A DNA stretch of 9,618 nucleotides, from contig JAFAEA010000109.1 in assembly GCA_023424355.1 (NCBI GenBank), positions 1 through 9,618 on the forward strand. Reading direction: 5' to 3'. The number at the start of each line of letters is the position of its first letter. Position 1 is the stretch's first letter. The translations under genes and the position numbers were made by a program. Below are positions 1-5,507 of this stretch, one piece after another. Below the pieces are notes generated by a model that did not search any database, was not told the origin of the DNA, and was given only the letters and a program-made list of their open reading frames with translations. The stretch is from Chloroflexota bacterium (lineage in GTDB: Bacteria; Chloroflexota; Chloroflexia; Thermomicrobiales; UBA6265).

Positions 1-211
1 AGAGTGCGGCGAAGTGGAGTCCGATGAGGCCGGCAAGCAGCCACAGCATCTGATTCGGAAGCCACGGTGTCGCAATCAGCGCGAGACCGGCCACAGCGAA
101 CAGCAGTAACTGCCCTTGAATCCCTTCCTCAGAAATCCCTGCCACCGCCGCGATGATCGAGAGTACTCCGTAGATCGTCACCATCGCGATCAGCAAAATC
201 CTGATTGTCAT
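1..211 (-). CDS. Small multi-pass membrane protein of unknown function (partial, runs off window)
   Basis: The 70 visible residues begin MTIRILLIAM and are strongly hydrophobic. Three membrane segments are likely, at about residues 4-25, 33-50 and 53-70, with a short acidic loop (SEEG) after the first. The reading frame is still open at base 1, so the C-terminus is missing. The start is well supported: GGAGG lies 8 nt upstream of ATG on the minus strand (CTGGAGGAACAGGACATG). That Shine-Dalgarno sequence and the first 27 codons lie inside the 3' end of the MerR gene, in another frame, so the two are almost certainly co-transcribed and translationally linked. By position this is the candidate target or partner of the regulator. 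I do not recognise the family, and the function is unknown. A start at the internal Met10 would shorten the overlap but lacks an equally good ribosome-binding site. Confidence 0.7.
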   Translation of the reverse strand, partial: MTIRILLIAMVTIYGVLSIIAAVAGISEEGIQGQLLLFAVAGLALIATPWLPNQMLWLLAGLIGLHFAAL

Positions 212-602
212 GTCCTGTTCCTCCAGCCTGCAAAAGTGTTTCGAGCTTGGAGGTCATCGTTTGGAATGCAGCAAGCGTTGCTTGCATCTCGTTGATTCGG
301 CTTTCCAGATTGCTGGAATGCGTTGTCAACATCGATTGCACTTCTTGAATCTGCACGATTGTCTCCGGCGTCAGCACGGAGATATCGGTGATCTGGCGAT
401 CGATTTCCAATAGCGAACGAATTTCCGGGATCGAGATCCCCAGACGTCGCAGCCGCGAAATCGTGTCCAACTCGTCGAGATTCTGCTCGGAATAGATGCG
501 CTGTCCCGATGAGCGGGTAGGGGTGATCAAACCCTCCTTCTCATAGAATCGGAGCGTATCAATAGATAATCCCGAGATGTTGCTCGCTTCTGCAATTCGC
601 AT
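129..602 (-). CDS. MerR-family transcriptional regulator
   Basis: This is a 157-residue protein with an N-terminal winged helix-turn-helix of MerR type. The helix-turn-helix spans about residues 2-25 and contains LSIDTLRFYEKEGLI. The wing carries RSSGQRIYSEQNLDEL, followed by the second DNA-binding helix pair (LRRLGISIPEI, residues 51-61). Residues about 78-126 form the long dimerisation coiled coil. There is no cysteine anywhere, so a thiolate-bound metal or a redox cysteine, as in MerR, CueR or SoxR, is excluded and the inducer is unknown. The start is supported by GGAGG 6 nt upstream of ATG. MerR proteins bind a palindrome between over-spaced -35 and -10 boxes and untwist it on induction; exactly such a promoter lies upstream (621-651), so autoregulation is likely. 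The last 27 residues, rich in Asp, Gly and Arg, are encoded in the overlap with the next gene and look like a by-product of it. Confidence 0.9.
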   Translation of the reverse strand: MRIAEASNISGLSIDTLRFYEKEGLITPTRSSGQRIYSEQNLDELDTISRLRRLGISIPEIRSLLEIDRQITDISVLTPETIVQIQEVQSMLTTHSSNLESRINEMQATLAAFQTMTSKLETLLQAGGTGHDNQDFADRDGDDLRSTLDHRGGGRDF

Positions 603-620
603 CGGCTACCTCCAGAACAG

Positions 621-651
621 AAGGTACAAGCTGGAGTTAACTCCAGGTCAA
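621..651 (-). promoter_or_regulatory. MerR-type promoter/operator of the merR-membrane protein operon
   Basis: On the minus strand the -35 box is TTGACC (651-646) and the -10 box is TACCTT (626-621), separated by 19 bp instead of the usual 17. The perfect 16-bp palindrome CTGGAGTTAACTCCAG (631-646) fills most of the spacer. This over-long spacer with a centred dyad is the hallmark of promoters activated by MerR-family regulators. The expected transcription start, near 614, lies almost on top of the merR Shine-Dalgarno sequence (613-609), so the leader would be very short. Box and dyad are read directly; regulation by the adjacent MerR protein is inferred from family behaviour. Confidence 0.8.
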
Positions 652-682
652 GGGTAGCAGCTGAATTGAGTGAAGTTGCCGA

Positions 683-1579
683 TTACCCCTGGTTGCGAAT
701 GCGCGGATCGAGTGCGTCGCGCAGGCCATCGCCCAGAAGATTGAAGCCGAGCACGGTCAGGCCAATCGCGATTCCCGGGAACAATGCGGCCCACGGAGCG
801 ATCTGCAGAATGGTGTAGCCGGTGCTCACCATACTGCCCCAGCTTGGACTCGGGGGCTTGTTTCCGAGGCTGAGGTAGGCGAGAGATGCTTCGGCGAGTA
901 CAGCAGTCGCGAAGTTCAGCGATGCATGCACGATCAGCGGTGCGGTCACATTCGGGAACACATGCCGTCGCACAATCGTCCCGGAGGTCGCGCCAACCGA
1001 AAGTGCGCTTTCGATGTACGCAGTGTTGCGGATGGATAGCACCGATCCTCGTACCACGCGCATAAACGCTGGCGCATTCACCAGGCCGATGGCGATCATC
1101 ACATTCACAATGCCATCGCCCATTGCCGTCATCAGGGCAATCGCCAGAAGAATCGTCGGGAAGGCGAAGAGCACGTCCATCAGCAGGGAGATGACGTTAT
1201 CCAGCCAGCCACCGAAGTACCCGGCGATGAGTCCGAGCGTCACGCCGATAATGGCTGCGATACCCACCGAGATCACTCCGACCTGGAACGAGATGCGCGC
1301 ACCATAGAGCAGGCGAGTGAATACATCGCGGCCAAATTCATCCGTGCCGAACCAGTGATCGGCGGATGGTGCCTGCCGAGCCGCCGAGGGCGCCATTTCG
1401 GTAGGTGTGTACGGGGCGAGGATCGGCCCAATAATGGCCACCACCAGAAAGAATGTGATGATGATGAGACCCGTGAGCGCCAGTGGCTGTTTCACCATCA
1501 CCTGCCACCATGTGCGTTGTTTGCGTTGAACCTGGTCGAATGCGGCGAGCGTAGCCACCGCAGCAGATGTATCACTCAT
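683..1579 (-). CDS. ABC transporter permease, DppC/OppC-like (peptide/nickel family)
   Basis: A 298-residue inner-membrane permease, the usual length for DppC/OppC. Membrane segment 1 is at about residues 34-56, followed by a periplasmic stretch. Then comes the family-typical HWFGTDEFGRDVFTRLLYGA (75-94) and a five-helix permease core to about residue 285. The cytoplasmic EAA loop that contacts the ATPase is at about 190-210 (ESALSVGATSG, then HVFPN), and the protein ends in the family's DPRIRNQG-type tail. The start is supported by AAAGGA about 9 nt upstream. It lies 30 nt after the dppB-like gene and surely pairs with it as a heterodimeric channel for oligopeptides, or for nickel or other peptide-like solutes; sequence alone does not fix the substrate. 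No terminator is visible between its stop codon and the MerR promoter. Confidence 0.92.
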   Translation of the reverse strand: MSDTSAAVATLAAFDQVQRKQRTWWQVMVKQPLALTGLIIITFFLVVAIIGPILAPYTPTEMAPSAARQAPSADHWFGTDEFGRDVFTRLLYGARISFQVGVISVGIAAIIGVTLGLIAGYFGGWLDNVISLLMDVLFAFPTILLAIALMTAMGDGIVNVMIAIGLVNAPAFMRVVRGSVLSIRNTAYIESALSVGATSGTIVRRHVFPNVTAPLIVHASLNFATAVLAEASLAYLSLGNKPPSPSWGSMVSTGYTILQIAPWAALFPGIAIGLTVLGFNLLGDGLRDALDPRIRNQG

Positions 1580-1609
1580 GGAGAGCGGTCCTTTCTACCG
1601 AAGTAGCGG

Positions 1610-2560
1610 CTAACGAGTCCGCAGTCGCGGATCGAGTACTGCATAGAGAATATCGACAATCAAACTGACCACCACAAAGATGGCCGCCAGCACAAGCGTG
1701 ACGCTCTGCACCACGGGATAATCGCGATTCTGAATGGCTTCATAGATATACCTGCCAACTCCCGGCAGTGCGAAGATCTGTTCCACGATTACCGCGCCAC
1801 CGAGCAGGCTCGCCACCTGAATACCGGCGACGGTCAGCACCGGGATCCCCGCATTCGGCAGCACGTGGCGCATCACCACCTTGCCTTGTTTCAACCCCTT
1901 GGCGCGGGCGGTGCGCACGTAATCCTGATTCAGCGTCTCCAGTACCGAGCTGCGGGTGAACCGCATCATCACCGCCATGAACGGCAGTGCGAGGCTGAGC
2001 GATGGCAGAATCATCAGTTTCAGATTCATCCATGGCTCATCGGTGAAGCTGCGGTAACCGACATTTGGCAACCACTTCAACTTAAAGCTGAACAGCAACA
2101 CCAGCAATGTGGCGAGGAAGAAGTTCGGCAGCGAAATGCCCACCAGCGAGGTCATCGTCGTGAAGTAATCGAGCTTGCTGTTGCGGCGGATAGCGGCGGC
2201 AGTACCGGCAATGATGGCCGGAACCGTGCCGAGAATGGCCGCGAAGATGGTGAGCTGCGCCGTGACCGGCAGGCGGAGTCCGAGTTCCTGCGTCAGCGGA
2301 CGTCCAGTGCGGAGGCTTTTACCGAGGTCACCAGTCACCACATGTTGCAGCCACTTCAGGTACTGCACCACATAACTCTGATCTAGGCCGTACGACCGAC
2401 GGATATTTTCAATCTGTTCAGGAGTGGATCGCCGATCGGCACCCAGCAGCACCATCACTGGATCGCCAGGAATGAAGCGGACAATGATGAACGTGACCAG
2501 CGAGACCCCGAGCAGAATCGGAATCATCAGCAATACACGTCGAATAATGAACTTCAGCAC
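1610..2560 (-). CDS. ABC transporter permease, DppB/OppB-like (peptide/nickel family)
   Basis: From the GTG at 2560 the product is 316 residues and starts MLKFIIRRVLLMIPILLGVS, exactly where DppB/OppB proteins normally begin. GGGAG lies 7 nt before this GTG. An upstream in-frame GTG at 2593 would add 11 residues, but it sits in the stem of a leader hairpin and has no family support. Visible features are membrane segment 1 (about 8-30), the periplasmic DLGKSLRTGRPLTQEL region (78-93), a permease core of about five helices, the EAA loop (YVRTARAKGL, then HVLPN, about 204-226) and the C-terminal DPRLRTR. It pairs with the DppC-like permease 30 nt downstream. Full importers also need a binding protein and one or two ATPases; none is present in the window, so these permeases must use components encoded elsewhere. 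Confidence 0.92.
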   Translation of the reverse strand: MLKFIIRRVLLMIPILLGVSLVTFIIVRFIPGDPVMVLLGADRRSTPEQIENIRRSYGLDQSYVVQYLKWLQHVVTGDLGKSLRTGRPLTQELGLRLPVTAQLTIFAAILGTVPAIIAGTAAAIRRNSKLDYFTTMTSLVGISLPNFFLATLLVLLFSFKLKWLPNVGYRSFTDEPWMNLKLMILPSLSLALPFMAVMMRFTRSSVLETLNQDYVRTARAKGLKQGKVVMRHVLPNAGIPVLTVAGIQVASLLGGAVIVEQIFALPGVGRYIYEAIQNRDYPVVQSVTLVLAAIFVVVSLIVDILYAVLDPRLRTR

Positions 2561-2570
2561 GATGTAACTC

Positions 2571-2600
2571 CCACCCCGGGCACGTAACAACACGGGGTGG
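2571..2600 (-). promoter_or_regulatory. Leader hairpin abutting the dppB ribosome-binding site
   Basis: The 8-bp arms CCACCCCG (2571-2578) and CGGGGTGG (2593-2600) are perfect inverted repeats around a 14-nt loop. In the minus-strand transcript the 3' arm ends two bases into the Shine-Dalgarno tract (GGTGGGAG), about 10 nt before the GTG start at 2560. Folding would partly hide the ribosome-binding site. The structure is read from sequence; a regulatory role is inference. It is not followed by a T-run, so it is not an intrinsic terminator. Confidence 0.5.
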
Positions 2601-2623
2601 CGCCAGCACCGCTCCGTTGAGGC

Positions 2624-2653
2624 ATTCTACGGGCAATCTGCTCCGGATGTAAA
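2624..2653 (-). promoter_or_regulatory. Sigma70-type promoter for the dppB-dppC pair
   Basis: On the minus strand, TTTACA (2653-2648, five of six consensus bases) and TAGAAT (2629-2624, five of six) are separated by 18 bp. Transcription would start near 2617, giving a leader of about 57 nt that contains the 2571-2600 hairpin. The promoter lies in the 113-bp gap between the alkylation-repair gene and dppB, which makes the permease pair a separate transcription unit, although readthrough from upstream is possible because no terminator is visible. Confidence 0.55.
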
Positions 2654-2673
2654 TGTTAATCAGTGCCCTTTGA

Positions 2674-3342
2674 TCAGGCTTGTTGGCGACGCACGATTTC
2701 CGCGATCCAGATGGGTGCAAAAGGTGAAGTGCAGTTTGGCGGAGTCGGATAATCCTTCAACACTTCCAGGCGTTCACCGATATCGATGGCTCGCGCCCGC
2801 AGCGATTCGTGTTGGATGCCAATTTCAGCGAGGGTGTTGTTCATTGCCCACTGCAATCGGTCTGGTGCATCCTTCATCTCCGCTTCGATGATGTCCAGCA
2901 ATCCCGGCAGATCGAGGAGTTCCGGCTTCTTGCTCACCCGATCCGTGGTTAGTGCCCAGCCGGCGCTCGCCACCACTGGATCCGGATCGTTGAACCAGAT
3001 TTCGCGCAGTGCATCTGCATGCGGACTCTTCTTCGCCATGTAGTTCACCAGCCAGTCGTGAACCTTGGGTACTCGGGCATCGCGCAGCATGGAATCGAGT
3101 TCATCCTGCGTGAACGACTTCGGTTTGATGATTAGCAACGCCACGAGTCGGGACGCAGTATCACCCGTCGCCCAGAGTTCCTTTGCCAATTCGGGCTGGG
3201 TCTTGAGCTCCTTGGCGATGGCGCGAAGTTTGGTGAGGTTCACACCGTGATCATCGCCGTGCTTTTCATTCACCGCGCGGATTTTGGGATCTTCGAGTGC
3301 GGCAAGTTCTGCCTGCACACTGGCCACTGTTGGCTCAACCAC
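2674..3342 (-). CDS. DNA alkylation repair protein, AlkD-like HEAT-repeat family
   Basis: Read from the GTG at 3342 this is 222 residues. It is all-helical in character, as expected for the HEAT-like fold of the AlkC/AlkD family, which removes or binds alkylated bases without a base-flipping pocket. Family-like stretches are ELAKELWATG (51-60), the HDW at 95-97 followed by KKSPHADALREIW (104-116), SAGWAL (126-131) and the C-terminal QWAMNNTLAEIGI (164-176). The GTG start has AGAGG 6 nt upstream. A longer reading to 3417 would overlap the ROK gene by 56 nt and add non-family residues, so I reject it. Asp96 is the best candidate for the catalytic aspartate, but I placed it only by eye and the neighbouring tryptophan of characterised AlkD is not obvious. 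It follows the ROK gene by 19 nt. Glycosylase activity is therefore less certain than family membership. Confidence 0.8.
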   Translation of the reverse strand: MVEPTVASVQAELAALEDPKIRAVNEKHGDDHGVNLTKLRAIAKELKTQPELAKELWATGDTASRLVALLIIKPKSFTQDELDSMLRDARVPKVHDWLVNYMAKKSPHADALREIWFNDPDPVVASAGWALTTDRVSKKPELLDLPGLLDIIEAEMKDAPDRLQWAMNNTLAEIGIQHESLRARAIDIGERLEVLKDYPTPPNCTSPFAPIWIAEIVRRQQA

Positions 3343-3361
3343 GGTGCACCTCTTTGCTAGG

Positions 3362-4351
3362 TCAGGAAGCCTGGGCGGCGATAACGGCTGCGCCGATAAC
3401 GCCGCTGTAATCGCCAAGGCTGGCTTTCACGATTTCTACCTGCTCGCCGGCGTGTGGCAGTGCTTCGTGACGGGTCCAGTACTCGGCTGTTTCAAACAGC
3501 AGGTCGACGGAATCGATCACGCCACCACCGAGCACAATTCGCTGCGGATTCACGAAGTTCACCATGCTGGCGAGTCCGAGACCGATGTACTTGCCGGCTT
3601 CGACAATGGTTTCCGTAACCACCACATCCTTTGCCTTCACGGCCTTCTTCAACACACCACTCTTGATGGCAATGTTCGCATCGGTCGGATCGATATCCGG
3701 CATCAGCTTGGTCACTTCGCTCTTTCGACCGCGTCGCAGCTCGCCCAGAATCACCTTGGTGATCGCGGTGCGGCTGGCATAGGCCTCGAGGTGACCACGA
3801 GCACCGCAACCGCAAATGCGGCCATGCGCCTCGATAGTGGTGTGGCCGATTTCACCGGCATTGCCGCTGAACCCGGGCAGAATCTCGCCATTCTTTACAA
3901 TAGCGCCACCAATGCCGGTACCAATGAAGATGCAGAGGAAGTCATCGCAGCCCTTGCCGGCGCCGAAATTGTTCTCGCCCACAGCGGCGATCTGCACATC
4001 GTTGCGAAGCACAGCCGGAATCTTGTACCGATCCGTCAGCTTTTTCGCCATCGGCAAATCCACAACGGAGCGACTCAAGTTGGCGGTACCGATGAGGAGA
4101 CCACGCTTGGCATCGACCTGCCCAGCGATTCCCACACCGATTCCGGAGCAATCCTCGGCCTTGATTCCGGCATCGTCGAGCGCACCATCAACCACTTCGT
4201 AGATGCGTTCCATCAGCGCATCGCCGGTGTCGAAGGCGCTGGTAGCGATTTTGAACTCGCCCTTTACCTTGCCCTTGTCGACATCCACAATAGCCGCCAA
4301 CACCTTGGTGCCGCCGAAATCAACGCCGATTGCATAATTTGCTTTGCCCAT
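3362..4351 (-). CDS. ROK-family sugar kinase (glucokinase-like)
   Basis: The 329 residues cover the full ROK family length. The N-terminal phosphate-binding loop DFGGTK is at 11-16. LRNDV (115-119) holds the probable catalytic Asp118. A second nucleotide loop GTGIGG is at 134-139, and the family's zinc site follows: GEIGH (His160), then CGCGARGHLE with Cys170, Cys172 and His177. Most ROK kinases have Cys in the last position. NPQRIVLGGGV (258-268) is the usual C-terminal ATP-side motif. It probably phosphorylates glucose or another hexose or amino sugar in the cytoplasm. It has no helix-turn-helix extension, so it is a kinase and not a ROK repressor. AAGGA lies 6 nt before the ATG at 4351. 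An ATG two codons upstream (4357) sits right against that site and is less likely. It lies 16 nt after the LLM gene, in the same transcription unit. Confidence 0.92.
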   Translation of the reverse strand: MGKANYAIGVDFGGTKVLAAIVDVDKGKVKGEFKIATSAFDTGDALMERIYEVVDGALDDAGIKAEDCSGIGVGIAGQVDAKRGLLIGTANLSRSVVDLPMAKKLTDRYKIPAVLRNDVQIAAVGENNFGAGKGCDDFLCIFIGTGIGGAIVKNGEILPGFSGNAGEIGHTTIEAHGRICGCGARGHLEAYASRTAITKVILGELRRGRKSEVTKLMPDIDPTDANIAIKSGVLKKAVKAKDVVVTETIVEAGKYIGLGLASMVNFVNPQRIVLGGGVIDSVDLLFETAEYWTRHEALPHAGEQVEIVKASLGDYSGVIGAAVIAAQAS

Positions 4352-4367
4352 GTGCATTCCTTCCGTC

Positions 4368-5309
4368 TCAAGAGGCGAGAGAATCGAATTGCTTCACCAC
4401 TTCGCCGAATGCCGCTATTGTGTCAGGTGTGCAGGCATCCAGGCCACAAACGAAGTGAGAAAGTCCCAGTTCACGGAAGGCATGCAAGTGCTGTGCCTTG
4501 TCTTCTACTGAGCCCTCGAACGCATTTGGTCGGCGACCCAGGTTTTCGCCCATCGAGATATTGCCCCCGGCAGTGCGGATGAGCGACTTCGGATCGCGAC
4601 CCTCGGCCTCGCACGCTGCATCGACTTTCGCCATCAGTTCGGCGATTTTGCTGGTATCGGCGTGCCACACGGTGTTCCAGGCATCCGCGTGTTTGGCGAT
4701 GATGCTCAACATGCGATCGCCAGAGGAGCCTACGAGGATTGGTGCGCCGGTCGATCGTGGACCGCGTGGTCGGTTGACGGCGTCCTTCGCCTGGAAGAAC
4801 TTGCCCTCGAGCGTGCCGGTGCCATCGCGCAGCATTTGCCGCATGATATCGATTGCTTCCTCGAAGCGGCTCACGCGATGGTCCCACGGGTAGCCAAAGG
4901 CATCGTATTCCGGCTTGTGCCAACCGGCACCGAGTCCAAGAATGAAACGGCCACCGCTAATCTCATCGATCGCTTCGGCAGTCTTGGCGATGAGTGCCGG
5001 ATTGCGGAATCCTGTGCACGCCACCAGCGATCCGATCTGCACATCGGGCACCGCTGCCGCCACACCGGCCATCATGGAGAAGGCTTCCCACACACCGCGG
5101 ACATCGCCATTCTCGGCGTTTTCGAACAGGAAGTGATCCGCGAACCAGATCGCCTCGAAGCCGACTTCGCGTGCGGTCTGCGCCATCTCCACAAGATCGG
5201 TGAAGCGCGGGGTGTCGCCGAAATGGCTGGCTTCACCCATCGGCAGCATCAGGCCAAGACTCATCGGGCGGTTGGAATCGAACCAGACCGGGGTAGTGAT
5301 TGTGCTCAT
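4368..5309 (-). CDS. LLM-class flavin/F420-dependent oxidoreductase (luciferase-like), copy 1
   Basis: A 313-residue single-domain TIM-barrel protein of the bacterial luciferase-like family. It starts MSTITTPVWFDSNRPMSLGL, with GAGG 8 nt upstream; the in-frame extension back to 5387 lacks family similarity. Diagnostic stretches are the N-terminal beta strand LGLMLP (18-23), REVGFEAIWFADHF (47-60), EISGGRFILGLGAGW (116-130) with WDHRVSRFEEAI (142-153), and ILVGSSGDR (191-199), which binds cofactor phosphate in this fold. Members transfer hydride or oxygen using FMN or F420; an F420 type is likely given the family branch and probable host, but substrate and cofactor cannot be fixed here. It is the first gene of the LLM-ROK-AlkD cluster and a clear paralogue of the gene at 7386-8276. 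The first 20 residues, including PVWFDS and the following hydrophobic strand, are shared between the two. Confidence 0.9.
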   Translation of the reverse strand: MSTITTPVWFDSNRPMSLGLMLPMGEASHFGDTPRFTDLVEMAQTAREVGFEAIWFADHFLFENAENGDVRGVWEAFSMMAGVAAAVPDVQIGSLVACTGFRNPALIAKTAEAIDEISGGRFILGLGAGWHKPEYDAFGYPWDHRVSRFEEAIDIMRQMLRDGTGTLEGKFFQAKDAVNRPRGPRSTGAPILVGSSGDRMLSIIAKHADAWNTVWHADTSKIAELMAKVDAACEAEGRDPKSLIRTAGGNISMGENLGRRPNAFEGSVEDKAQHLHAFRELGLSHFVCGLDACTPDTIAAFGEVVKQFDSLAS

Positions 5310-5507
5310 TGGTAGAACCTCGTATATGCAAAACGGAACTACCGGTACGGTAAATGACTCCGCCCATCTACGCCATAGCATCCCCAACTCTCACGGAATT
5401 CGGCCCGACCGGTTGCATCATCGGCCACGGCGTGTAAAACTCCGCTTGGAATACCGACTGAAAGAGTCGGAATTGATATCAAATGTTTCGCCAGAGGGAG
5501 TTCAACC
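5310..5507. promoter_or_regulatory. Divergent intergenic control region
   Basis: This 198-bp region separates the leftward LLM cluster from the rightward binding-protein gene and must hold promoters for both. It contains three small dyads: TACCGGTA (5340-5347) near the LLM side, a hairpin with 6-bp arms CCGACT/AGTCGG (5454-5470), and the 10-bp palindrome TTGATATCAA (5473-5482) only 25 bp before the binding-protein start. I found no convincing -35/-10 pair for the LLM side. None of the dyads matches a Fur box closely enough to name it. Confidence 0.45.
5413..5440 (+). promoter_or_regulatory. Possible promoter for the siderophore-type binding protein
   Basis: TTGCAT (5413-5418) and TAAAAC (5435-5440) are spaced 16 bp apart, each matching four of six sigma70 consensus bases. 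The predicted transcript would carry the 5454-5470 hairpin and the TTGATATCAA palindrome in its leader. This is a weak match, kept because no better candidate is visible upstream of the gene. Confidence 0.3.

Noticed and set aside
1865..2386. Plus-strand open frame of 173 codons opposite dppB
   Set aside because: Low-complexity, His/Gln/Glu-rich translation opposite transmembrane helices, typical of an antisense shadow.
2571..2600. Intrinsic terminator between the alkylation-repair gene and dppB
   Set aside because: The hairpin is strong but in the transcript it is followed by GAGTTACATC, not by a U-run, and it lies right at a start site.
3343..3417. N-terminal extension of the alkylation-repair protein to 3417
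   Set aside because: It would overlap the ROK gene's 3' end by 56 nt and adds non-family residues; the GTG at 3342 has its own Shine-Dalgarno.
3284..4582. Plus-strand open frame of 432 codons across the ROK and alkylation-repair genes
   Set aside because: It is antisense to the ROK gene, which has all its family motifs and a good ribosome-binding site. The plus-strand translation shows no recognisable domain and no ribosome site. Long shadow frames are expected opposite genes with this codon bias.
4662..5315. Plus-strand open frame of 217 codons opposite the first LLM gene
   Set aside because: Overlaps nearly all of a well-supported oxidoreductase gene on the other strand and has no family features.
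5310..5387. N-terminal extension of the first LLM protein to 5387
   Set aside because: The added residues have no similarity to the paralogue, which begins at the equivalent of 5309, and the ATG at 5309 has GAGG at good spacing.
5310..5507. Fur box upstream of the siderophore-type binding protein
   Set aside because: The dyads present do not resemble the Fur consensus well enough; TTGATATCAA is only 10 bp and could be another operator or chance.
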